Below the pieces are notes generated by a model. The model was not told the origin of the DNA. It ran no database searches and worked only from the letters and a program-made list of their open reading frames with translations. The position numbers and the translations under genes are program-made. DNA of 64,000 nucleotides, from positions 1,798,001 to 1,862,000 of the forward strand of contig CBDDKS010000006.1 in the NCBI GenBank assembly GCA_965230335.1. The letters are read 5' to 3'. This stretch comes from CBDDKS01 sp965230335 (GTDB lineage Bacteria; Pseudomonadota; Gammaproteobacteria; Enterobacterales; Kangiellaceae). Positions 26,532-34,517 of this stretch are shown one piece after another (the stretch's first letter is position 1; every line of letters begins with the position of its first letter).

Positions 26532-27746
26532 ATGGCCAGTGATGGATATCATCAATGGTTGATGGCTGCTCAGCTTGCTTTACAGGATCAGCATTTAATA
26601 CGACAACACTATCCGATACAGTCCCCTCAAGGGAGTGACGTTGTTTGTGCAAACCAGACACTGATTAACTTTAGCAGTAATGATTACTTATCTTTAGCCA
26701 GTGATCCTCAATTGATCCAGGCTTTGGCAGAAGGTGCTCAACGATTTGGCGTGGGCAGTGGTGCCTCCCATTTAATCAGTGGACATCATGAAGTTCACGA
26801 TAGGTTATGCCAAAGTATTGCTCAATGGACGGGAAGAGAAGCCGCTCTATTATTTTCCAGTGGTTATATGGCCAACATGGCTTTAATGACAACATTGGTA
26901 GAGAAAGACGATATCATTATACAGGATCGATTGAATCATGCTTCTCTCATCGATGGCGCTCGCATGAGTCAGGCACAGCATAAACGCTACCAGCATCTTG
27001 ATATGGATTCATTGGAACAGCAATTGAAAACACAGGCACGTTTTAAATGGATAGTCACCGACGGTGTATTTAGTATGGATGGCGATATTGCACCCGTCAC
27101 TGATATCATGATGCTTGCGCAACACTATGATGCCCAGGTGATGATTGATGATGCCCATGGTTTAGGTGTATTGGGTCCTACAGGCGCTGGTACATTGGAA
27201 TATTCTTTTGAGAGAGCGTCGTTGAATGATCAACCGGTCGATGTGTTGATGGGCACATTAGGAAAAGCATTAGGCACAGGTGGCGCATTTATTGCGGCAG
27301 AGCAGGTGATTGTTGATCATTTGATCCAGCGGGCTCGTCCTTATATTTATACGACAGCACTTTCTCCAGCTTTGGCTTATGCGACCATCAAAAGTATTGA
27401 GTTGGTGAAGATTGCTTCCAAAGAGCAGAAATTAAGTCAACTCATTCACGACTTTCAAAATCTGGCCAAGCAATATGCGTTACCGATAGTATCTTCTGTG
27501 ACAGCCATTCAACCATTGATATTACAATCATCATCTTTGTGTATGGCATTGGCAGAGTATCTGAGACAAGAAGGTTTTTGGGTCGGTGCTATTCGTTATC
27601 CAACGGTTCCCAAAAACCAGGCAAGACTACGTATTACATTAAATGTGAAACATACTTATGAGCAAATGAAAGCTTTGTTGGCATCTATTCATCATTGGTT
27701 GCAGCAACATCATCCAGAATATTTAACGGACGCAATGAATTGTTGA
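26532..27746 (+). CDS. bioF: 8-amino-7-oxononanoate synthase
   Basis: PLP-dependent alpha-oxoamine synthase joining pimeloyl-ACP (or -CoA) and alanine. The Schiff-base lysine is K245 in GTLGKALGTGG. The substrate/PLP loops LLFSSGYMANMA, DRLNHASLIDGARMS and DDAHGLGVLG are conserved. At 404 aa it is slightly longer than E. coli BioF. Second in the biotin operon, 35 nt before bioH. Confidence 0.97.
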   Translation: MASDGYHQWLMAAQLALQDQHLIRQHYPIQSPQGSDVVCANQTLINFSSNDYLSLASDPQLIQALAEGAQRFGVGSGASHLISGHHEVHDRLCQSIAQWTGREAALLFSSGYMANMALMTTLVEKDDIIIQDRLNHASLIDGARMSQAQHKRYQHLDMDSLEQQLKTQARFKWIVTDGVFSMDGDIAPVTDIMMLAQHYDAQVMIDDAHGLGVLGPTGAGTLEYSFERASLNDQPVDVLMGTLGKALGTGGAFIAAEQVIVDHLIQRARPYIYTTALSPALAYATIKSIELVKIASKEQKLSQLIHDFQNLAKQYALPIVSSVTAIQPLILQSSSLCMALAEYLRQEGFWVGAIRYPTVPKNQARLRITLNVKHTYEQMKALLASIHHWLQQHHPEYLTDAMNC

Positions 27747-27781
27747 GTATTAACCATTAACAAGTATTAAAATAGAAAAAT

Positions 27782-28573
27782 ATGAGTAACACATTACAGC
27801 CTTATTATGAGTGCTATGGTTCAGGTCCTAATCTTGTTTTATTACATGGTTGGGGATTACATGGCGGTATTTTTAAACATTTATACGAAGCCTTAGGACA
27901 ACACTTTCGAATTATCAATATTGATTTGCCCGGTTTTGGTCGCAGTCCGATAGCGAATACAGAATATACTTTGGACTATCTCAAGGAACAGGTGTTATCT
28001 GTCGTGCCAGAGAAGGCACACTATTTGGGTTGGTCTTTAGGAGGATTATTAGCCAAAGCGATTGCCATAGAGCATACACAAACAGTGGACAAATTAATTA
28101 CCGTGGCTTCCAGCCCTTATTTTTTAATGCGGAATGACTGGCCATATGCCATGAAACCAGAGGTGATGCAAAACTTTTTTCAGTTGCTCGAAGAAGATTA
28201 CGAGGCGACTTTGATACGCTTTTTAAGTATTCAAACACTCGGCAGTGAAACTCATAGAGAAGATATTAAACACTTAAAGGAGACAGTATTTATTCATGGA
28301 AAGCCGGCACCTAAAGCATTAAGTGGTGGACTTGAACTACTTGAAAAAACAGATATAAGAGATAGATTGCAGGATATCCAACAGGATTATTTAAGAGTGT
28401 ATGGTCAGTTGGATAGTCTGGTGCCTGCAAAAGTTTCAGAAATGATTGATGATATGATTCCTCATAGTCAAAAGGTGATCATTAATAAAGCGAGTCATGC
28501 TCCTTTTCTTTCACACAAACATCAGTTTACTCAAGAAGTGATATCTTTTTTATTGGGAGATTCTTCGTGTTAG
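27782..28573 (+). CDS. bioH: Pimeloyl-ACP methyl ester carboxylesterase
   Basis: Alpha/beta hydrolase that removes the methyl group from pimeloyl-ACP methyl ester, ending the fatty-acid-derived part of biotin synthesis. Nucleophile S85 lies in GWSLGG, the acid in YGQLDSLVP and the His in NKASHAPFLSH. Placement between bioF and bioC supports BioH rather than a generic hydrolase. Its end overlaps the GTG start of bioC. Confidence 0.94.
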   Translation: MSNTLQPYYECYGSGPNLVLLHGWGLHGGIFKHLYEALGQHFRIINIDLPGFGRSPIANTEYTLDYLKEQVLSVVPEKAHYLGWSLGGLLAKAIAIEHTQTVDKLITVASSPYFLMRNDWPYAMKPEVMQNFFQLLEEDYEATLIRFLSIQTLGSETHREDIKHLKETVFIHGKPAPKALSGGLELLEKTDIRDRLQDIQQDYLRVYGQLDSLVPAKVSEMIDDMIPHSQKVIINKASHAPFLSHKHQFTQEVISFLLGDSSC

Positions 28574-29415
28574 ATAAAATAATGATTGCCCAATCTTTTT
28601 CTCAAGCAGCAACACATTATGATGCCCATGCTTTTTTACAAAAAGATGTTGGTGAACGTTTACTGGAGCGTTTGAATTGGACAGCCATTCAGCCTAAAAA
28701 GATACTGGATGTAGGATGTGGCACCGGTCAATTAACTCAGATATTAAAAAAAACCTACACTTCTGCAAAAGTGACTGGACTGGATATTGCGGAGGGTATG
28801 ATTCAGATAGCAAAGAAAAATAAACCTTTTATGGCGGGCTATGATTTTATTTGTGCTGATGTTGATGAGTTGCCTTATGAAGATAATTCGATTGATCTTA
28901 TTTTTTCCAATTTAACATTTCAGTGGTTACCGGATATATCTAAAACATTTACTGAACTTTATCGGGTACTTAAACCTAATGGTTTGTTACATTACACAAC
29001 ATTGGGGCCTGATACGTTAAAGGAATTAAAATTTGCCTGGCAACAGGCAGATGATAAAGTTCACGTGAATCAGTTTATAGATTTGCATGATTTGGGTGAT
29101 TTGATGGCAAAGCAAGGATTTGATCAACCAGTTATGGATGCAGAGTGGATAAACTTACATTACAAAACTGTCAAAGGTTTAATGAGAGATCTAAAAGGTA
29201 TTGGTGCTCACAATATGAATTCAGGTCGCTCAAAATCTTTAATGGGAAAGGTTCATTGGAGAAATATGCTGGCTGCTTATGAAACATTAAGAAATGAATC
29301 CGGCTATTTACCGGCGACTTATGAGGTGATTTATGGACATGCATGGAAGCCAAAAGAAAAAAGCTCCACAACTGAAAATCATGTTCCTACTTATACTATT
29401 CGGTCTTTGGATTAA
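28567..29415 (+). CDS. bioC: Malonyl-ACP O-methyltransferase
   Basis: SAM-dependent methyltransferase that caps malonyl-ACP so that the fatty acid machinery can build pimelate. SAM motif ILDVGCGTGQLTQIL, then DVDELPYEDNSIDLIFSNLTFQWL. The GTG start at 28567 overlaps the bioH stop and has GGGAG at 6 nt spacing; ATG 28582 has no ribosome binding site. The stop and the bioD start share one base (TAATG). Confidence 0.95.
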   Translation: MLDKIMIAQSFSQAATHYDAHAFLQKDVGERLLERLNWTAIQPKKILDVGCGTGQLTQILKKTYTSAKVTGLDIAEGMIQIAKKNKPFMAGYDFICADVDELPYEDNSIDLIFSNLTFQWLPDISKTFTELYRVLKPNGLLHYTTLGPDTLKELKFAWQQADDKVHVNQFIDLHDLGDLMAKQGFDQPVMDAEWINLHYKTVKGLMRDLKGIGAHNMNSGRSKSLMGKVHWRNMLAAYETLRNESGYLPATYEVIYGHAWKPKEKSSTTENHVPTYTIRSLD

Positions 29416-30104
29416 TGCGACGTATTTTTATAACAGGAACAGATACAGATATTGGTAAAACCTATGTGACTTGTCAACTGAGTCAATGGTGTATTCAACA
29501 GGGATTTCGTGTTGCTAACTTAAAACCCATTGCTGCGGGAGCAGAAAGGGTTCATGGTGAACTAAGAAATCAAGATGCTCTCCTGTTGCAGCAAGCTAGT
29601 AATGTGGAACTTCCTTATCATCAGATCAATCCCTTTTGTTTTCAGGAAGCGATTGCGCCACACATCGCTGCGGAAAGAGCAGGTTGTGCTCTACAGAGTC
29701 AGATGATTAAAGATGCTCTGGATATCGATCATATTCCAGCGGATATTGTCTTTATTGAAGGTGCAGGAGGATGGCGGGTGCCGTTAAGTGATTCGGAGTG
29801 TATGAGTGAGTTACCTGAAGTATTGGATTGTGATGTTATCCTGGTAGTCGGTATGCGCTTGGGATGTTTGAGTCATGCATTACTTACGATTGATAGTATT
29901 CAACAACGAGGTCATAGACTCATTGGATGGGTGAGTAATCAACTGGATGCAACAATGTCATACTATCAAGACAATTTAGAGACTTTAAAACGTAGAATTT
30001 CTGTTCCACATATGACTGAAATAACATATCAACAAAAGCAAATAAACAACATGAATATATTCTATAAAAGAACAACAAACCCTATTCTTAATATAAGCAT
30101 TTAA
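29415..30104 (+). CDS. bioD: Dethiobiotin synthetase
   Basis: ATP-dependent carboxylase closing the ureido ring of dethiobiotin. P-loop GTDTDIGKT near the N-terminus, LKPIAAGAER substrate loop and IEGAGGWRVPL follow the family. Length 229 aa is normal. The last ~20 residues (..NIFYKRTTNPILNISI) do not look like the usual BioD end; the underlying DNA (30062-30084) closely matches one arm of the dispersed repeat, suggesting the 3' end was rewritten. bioA, normally needed, is not in this window. Confidence 0.95.
   Translation: MRRIFITGTDTDIGKTYVTCQLSQWCIQQGFRVANLKPIAAGAERVHGELRNQDALLLQQASNVELPYHQINPFCFQEAIAPHIAAERAGCALQSQMIKDALDIDHIPADIVFIEGAGGWRVPLSDSECMSELPEVLDCDVILVVGMRLGCLSHALLTIDSIQQRGHRLIGWVSNQLDATMSYYQDNLETLKRRISVPHMTEITYQQKQINNMNIFYKRTTNPILNISI
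30062..30084 (+). repeat. Candidate diverged repeat arm inside the bioD 3' end
   Basis: CTATAAAAGAACAACAAACC plus CTA matches 20 of 23 bases of the arm at 18527-18549. It lies in the coding region of the last residues of bioD. Could be coincidence, but the match is longer than expected by chance. Confidence 0.4.
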
Positions 30105-30151
30105 TGCTATTATTTAGCCAGTTTTATGCATCATAACTCAAAGTCTATATT

Positions 30152-31681
30152 ATGAATTTAGTTCAACATTTTGCCCAGTTTCGTAGAGGAATCGTTGGGG
30201 AGCAACACAACTATCATTTACCTTGTGATCAGCCCCTTTTGTATGCAGACTGGACGGCAAGTGGTCGTTTATATCAACCTGTTGAAGATTTTATTACCCA
30301 TGAATTAGGGCCTTATGTTGCCAATACACATACGGAAGCAACATTAACGGGTACCGCTATGACCCAGGCTTATCATGAAGCACAACAACTTATTAAGCAG
30401 CACGTCAATGCTGATAAAGATGATGTACTGATTGCTTCAGGTGCTGGTATGACATTAGTCATCAATAAATTTCAACGTATGCTTGGGTTGCGTGTTCCCG
30501 ATAAATGGCATTCTCGTATAGACGTGTCTGAAGAAGAAAAACCCTTAGTCATTATTACTCATATGGAGCATCACTCCAATCAGACAACATGGCAGGAATG
30601 TGAAGTCACTCTGGAAATTATTCGCCCGGATGCTCATGGTCACCCTGATCTGGAGCATATGCAGGCTTTATTGGAACAATACAAAGAACGCCCACTTAAG
30701 ATATGTTCTGCCACAGCCTGTAGTAATGTGACGGGTATAAAAACGTCTTATTACAAAATGGCTGAAATCATGCATCAGCATAATGGGCTATGTTTTGTGG
30801 ATTTTGCAGCTTCTGCACCCTATGTTGATATCAATATGCACCCGGAAAATCCGCTTCAGAAATTAGATGCGGTCTTTTTTTCACCCCATAAATTTTTAGG
30901 CGGACCGGGTAGTAGTGGTGTGCTGGTGTTTGACAAAAGTCTATATAATTGCAAAACACCTGATCAGCCTGGTGGTGGTACTGTATCCTGGACCAATCCC
31001 TGGGGGCAGCATAAATTTTTTGATAGCATAGAGGCACGGGAAGATGGTGGTACTCCCGGTTTTCTTCAGACGATAAAAGCGGCGTTGGCTATTAAAGTGA
31101 AAGAGCAAATGGATGTCGAAAAAATTCGGTTAAGAGAAAAGGAGTTAACCAATATTTTATTGGATGGTTTAGAAGCCATTCCACATGTTGAAATTCTGGA
31201 AACTAAACAAAGAGAACGACTGTGTATCGTTTCATTTTATATTTTAGGCATACATCATCATTTGATTGTACGATTATTAAATGACCGTTTTGGAATACAG
31301 ACTCGAGGTGGTTGTTCGTGTGCAGGAACTTATGGGCACATTTTATTGAATGTGGATAAATTACAAAGTCAGACAATTACACAAAAAATTGATCAGGGAG
31401 ACTTGACCGATAAGCCTGGTTGGGTGAGGGTGTCATTACATCCAACCAGTACCGATGAAGAAGCTTATCGTATAGTGAAAGCCATAAAAAGTATCACTGA
31501 AAATATCGAAGAATGGGCTAAGGATTATGAGTTTCAATCTTGTTCTGGTGATTTTGTTTTTAAAAAAAATCAACCGCCAATGACAACATTGAAAAAATTC
31601 AATCCGATCAAAAAGAACAAACATCATAGTATGACGTCACTGATCTTCAAAAAATTAAATTTATCTAAAAGACACCACTGA
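30152..31681 (+). CDS. Class V aminotransferase, cysteine-desulfurase-like
   Basis: PLP enzyme of the NifS/SufS superfamily. K247 in SPHKFLGGPG is the expected cofactor lysine; the H140-H141 motif THMEHHSN and the C-terminal RGGCSCAGTYGH (C388/C390) match desulfurase-type active-site features. It is longer than SufS (~405 aa) because of inserts and a basic tail ending KRHH. Known relatives include SufS/CsdA; the actual substrate is not determined. Its neighbours, a two-cysteine ArsR repressor 17 nt downstream and a rhodanese, point to sulfane-sulfur or cysteine handling. Not an isc/suf gene: no scaffold follows. Confidence 0.85.
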   Translation: MNLVQHFAQFRRGIVGEQHNYHLPCDQPLLYADWTASGRLYQPVEDFITHELGPYVANTHTEATLTGTAMTQAYHEAQQLIKQHVNADKDDVLIASGAGMTLVINKFQRMLGLRVPDKWHSRIDVSEEEKPLVIITHMEHHSNQTTWQECEVTLEIIRPDAHGHPDLEHMQALLEQYKERPLKICSATACSNVTGIKTSYYKMAEIMHQHNGLCFVDFAASAPYVDINMHPENPLQKLDAVFFSPHKFLGGPGSSGVLVFDKSLYNCKTPDQPGGGTVSWTNPWGQHKFFDSIEAREDGGTPGFLQTIKAALAIKVKEQMDVEKIRLREKELTNILLDGLEAIPHVEILETKQRERLCIVSFYILGIHHHLIVRLLNDRFGIQTRGGCSCAGTYGHILLNVDKLQSQTITQKIDQGDLTDKPGWVRVSLHPTSTDEEAYRIVKAIKSITENIEEWAKDYEFQSCSGDFVFKKNQPPMTTLKKFNPIKKNKHHSMTSLIFKKLNLSKRHH

Positions 31682-31698
31682 ACATATAAATCATTAAT

Positions 31699-32010
31699 GT
31701 GAAAGAGCAGCAAACTTTAATTACTGAAGAAATGAAAATGCACTCGTTCAGTGCTGCAAAATTATTAAAAAGTATTTCTAATGAACAGAGATTGTTAATC
31801 TTATGCATCATTCATGATAATGAACTTTCCGTTAGTGAGTTAAATGACTTATTACCCGACCTAAGTCAATCTGCGTTATCCCAACATTTGGCCATCCTGC
31901 GTAAGGATGGTTTGGTAATGACACGTCGGGATTCACAAACGGTCTATTATTCATTATCTTCCAATAAAGTATCACGTATTATTCATTTACTTCATGAAAT
32001 GTATTGTTAG
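31699..32010 (+). CDS. ArsR-family repressor with SqrR/BigR-type cysteine pair
   Basis: Winged-helix repressor of 103 aa. The recognition helix region reads LSQSALSQHLAILRKDGLV. It has just two cysteines, C36 in LLILC and C103 as the last residue (HEMYC), 67 residues apart. That placement matches the persulfide-sensing SqrR/BigR/YgaV group, whose two cysteines form a tetrasulfide bridge and release DNA. No metal-binding CxC motif of classic ArsR is present. GTG start at 31699 assumed; ATG 31732 is an alternative. The stop is 11 nt before the rhodanese start. Confidence 0.85.
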   Translation: MKEQQTLITEEMKMHSFSAAKLLKSISNEQRLLILCIIHDNELSVSELNDLLPDLSQSALSQHLAILRKDGLVMTRRDSQTVYYSLSSNKVSRIIHLLHEMYC

Positions 32011-32021
32011 AGGTATTAATT

Positions 32022-32399
32022 ATGAAAACCTGTATTGCCAATTATATGCAACAAATCAAAGCACAAATAAAAGAAATTGATATTCATGAATTTAAGCAAG
32101 AAATGAACACAAATACTTTAGTATTAGATGTGCGTGAACCTCAAGAACATGAGCAGGGTATTATTCCTGGGGCAAATAAAATACCACGAGGAGTGTTAGA
32201 ATTTAATCTTTTTAATTTACCCATGTTACAGGAGTTAAGTGAAGAAGATGCTTTGAATACATCTATCTATATTTATTGTGCTTCCGGTGGACGTTCAGCG
32301 TGTGCTGCATTGACATTACAAAATATTGGTTTTAAGCAGGTTTATTCTGTTAAAGGAGGCATTAAACAATGGATAGAAGCTGGTGAAAAATTAGATTAA
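32022..32399 (+). CDS. Single-domain rhodanese
   Basis: One rhodanese domain, 125 aa. Persulfide-forming C86 lies in the loop YCASGGRSA, and LVLDVREPQEHEQGIIPGA is the standard N-terminal signature. Such enzymes move sulfane sulfur between thiosulfate, glutathione persulfide and protein thiols. ATG 32022 has AGAGG 8 nt upstream. Last gene of the aminotransferase-ArsR-rhodanese set; it converges with the outer-membrane barrel gene. Confidence 0.92.
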   Translation: MKTCIANYMQQIKAQIKEIDIHEFKQEMNTNTLVLDVREPQEHEQGIIPGANKIPRGVLEFNLFNLPMLQELSEEDALNTSIYIYCASGGRSACAALTLQNIGFKQVYSVKGGIKQWIEAGEKLD

Positions 32400-32423
32400 A
32401 AGAGTTTGATTTAAAAAAACGGA

Positions 32424-33713
32424 TTAAAAATTATAGCGAATTCGCGCATAGGCATTAGATGCATTTCTAAATTGGTTAAAGAAAGTATGACTGTCTTTAC
32501 CATCGATTAGATTAAAGCCAAAAACATAAGACCAATGATCATTTTTCCGATAATGAGCATTCCAACGCAAAAAGTATTCAGTGTCTGTTGGTGAGAAAAA
32601 TGAAAATAAGTTAAAGGTTAATTTGTCCTGAAACGTGATATAAGTCACTCGATTGGTTATCCACAGCCTGTTTTCCTCATTTTCAAATTGGGGAAATAAC
32701 GAAGCATTAATCAAATTATTATAATCATGGATACGTTCAAGATAACCTTGGAAAGCAACGGTAAACTTTGGGAAAAATTCAGTTTCATAACCAATTAAAA
32801 ATTTAGATAGTCCATTATTAATGAAAGGATTGTTACCAGAAGTATCTTCAACGGCTTTTTCATAGACAAATTCTATATTATATAATCCTTGCCATAAATT
32901 GCCTCGTATGCTGGCACCAAACAAGTTTCTTCTATGATAAGTGGGCCGGAAATTTTCAGTAAAACCTAAGGGGCGTTTATCAAATCCACGATATAAATAA
33001 AATGCGTACTCTGTACTACGAATGGTCTTGTAGAAACGCAAAGCAATTTCACCATTACTGAATTTACTGGCAGGTTCAATATCATTGATAACATCCTGTC
33101 CCCCTATATTTTGTTGAGCAAGTGGCGAAAAAAATGAGAAACGCTCACCATTGATAAATTCATCGGGGGTAAATTGCGGTGTCCAGACGATATCAATATT
33201 TAAGGCATCGAAAAAACTGGTTATTCTTATTGCATTGGCAGGTGCTTTAACATAGACGTCACCTCGACCATTAAAATAACTATCAAAATCTTTTGGAAAC
33301 TGGTCATTTAGAAATAATAGATCACCTGTTCCCCATGAAGTAATTTGACGACCTATTTTAAAATCTGTATTACCAAAAAGAGAAAAACTTAAAGATAAAT
33401 CTCTAACATCAGCAATCACTTCTTCAAGGACATCATCATATCCAATACTACCTTTAATCTGCAATTCCGTATGTTGAATGCTAAAATCATTTTCTAAATA
33501 TAATCTGATTTCATTTAGAGTATTTTGATTGTCAAATAAAGTGTCATCATTGAATCGATATCCATATCCTGCTTCTACAAAACCATGCCAAGAAGAGGTT
33601 TTTGTTTCTTCCTGCCATTCATCTTCCCAGAGTTCATCTTCAATGTTTTGTGAAAATACACTATGATGTAAGAAAAAGAAAAAAAGTATAATAATATTTA
33701 AGATTTTTTTCAT
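32424..33713 (-). CDS. Outer-membrane beta-barrel protein of an RND/LolA-like operon
   Basis: Signal peptide (1-21, ending VFSQ), an acidic linker, then about 390 residues of alternating strands ending in RIRYNF. The pattern (FKIGRQITSWGTGDLLFLNDQFP) resembles barrel proteins found with MMPL/RND exporters, e.g. the DUF1302 group, but I cannot assign a family. It overlaps the LolA-like gene by 4 bp (ATGA), so the genes are translationally coupled. Likely the outer-membrane part of a trans-envelope export pathway. Confidence 0.75.
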   Translation of the reverse strand: MKKILNIIILFFFFLHHSVFSQNIEDELWEDEWQEETKTSSWHGFVEAGYGYRFNDDTLFDNQNTLNEIRLYLENDFSIQHTELQIKGSIGYDDVLEEVIADVRDLSLSFSLFGNTDFKIGRQITSWGTGDLLFLNDQFPKDFDSYFNGRGDVYVKAPANAIRITSFFDALNIDIVWTPQFTPDEFINGERFSFFSPLAQQNIGGQDVINDIEPASKFSNGEIALRFYKTIRSTEYAFYLYRGFDKRPLGFTENFRPTYHRRNLFGASIRGNLWQGLYNIEFVYEKAVEDTSGNNPFINNGLSKFLIGYETEFFPKFTVAFQGYLERIHDYNNLINASLFPQFENEENRLWITNRVTYITFQDKLTFNLFSFFSPTDTEYFLRWNAHYRKNDHWSYVFGFNLIDGKDSHTFFNQFRNASNAYARIRYNF

Positions 33714-34501
33714 TTTTTCTTTAAGCTCTTGGGTGGTGAGCGTAAAGAACGTTGGGTAAACAAGTTATTTTTTAAACCAACATTATAATCAGGTTGTTTA
33801 AATTGAACAATTGTATATCCATTGGTTTCAAGATCAGTGATCTTTGATTTAAATACAGTTTCATAGCCATCCACTTTTTTGATATCAATTAATTCTACTT
33901 TTCTATACAGTTTGTTTTGTGCTTTAAAATAATGGATTTCTCTAGGTAGCATAGTTTTCTTTTCTATTTTAAGATCGAAATGCTCAAATTCTACAGAAGC
34001 CTTATCTTTGGGTATACCTTTTATATAGTAATAATTGTCATCTGCTTTTATTAATTCGTATTCATCTAAACGATAATTACGTCCAGAAATATCTTCATAA
34101 AAATAATGAGAACCCATGAAACTGGTTCTTTTATCACTGGCAGAAATTCTTTTTTCCAAATCCAATCCTGGAAGATATAACCATCGGTCATCATCTTTTT
34201 TGATATGTTTATTCACTAAAAATACAGTACCTCGAATATCGGATGGCCTTTCAAAAACAACCAGAAAATCCTGATCACCTGCATCAGAATGATCTTTTCT
34301 AAAAATATTAAATTGTCTTAATTGTTTATTTCCTTTGCTATCGATAATTAACATACGTGCTTTACGCTGACCATCATCACCTGGATAATAACAGGTCTCG
34401 TAAGCTCGCTTTACAATATCATTGACATGAAGAGTTTCTTCTGAGTATGAAAAGGAAAAACTGAATGCAGAGAAAATAAGAAAAAGAATTTTTGTTTTCA
34501 T
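33710..34501 (-). CDS. LolA-like outer-membrane lipoprotein-sorting family protein
   Basis: Signal peptide (1-20), then a LolA/LolB-like half-barrel: RKARMLIIDSKGNKQLRQFN, DFLVVFERPSDIRGTVFLV, DDRWLYLPGLDLEKRISASD and SFMGSHYFYEDISGRN are typical of the outer membrane lipoprotein-sorting protein family adjacent to RND exporters. It would carry a hydrophobic cargo across the periplasm. It lies between the exporter (16 nt upstream) and the barrel gene. It is not classic LolA, which chaperones lipoproteins. Confidence 0.85.
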   Translation of the reverse strand: MKTKILFLIFSAFSFSFSYSEETLHVNDIVKRAYETCYYPGDDGQRKARMLIIDSKGNKQLRQFNIFRKDHSDAGDQDFLVVFERPSDIRGTVFLVNKHIKKDDDRWLYLPGLDLEKRISASDKRTSFMGSHYFYEDISGRNYRLDEYELIKADDNYYYIKGIPKDKASVEFEHFDLKIEKKTMLPREIHYFKAQNKLYRKVELIDIKKVDGYETVFKSKITDLETNGYTIVQFKQPDYNVGLKNNLFTQRSLRSPPKSLKKK

Positions 34502-34517
34502 AAGTTTACCTTGTGTA

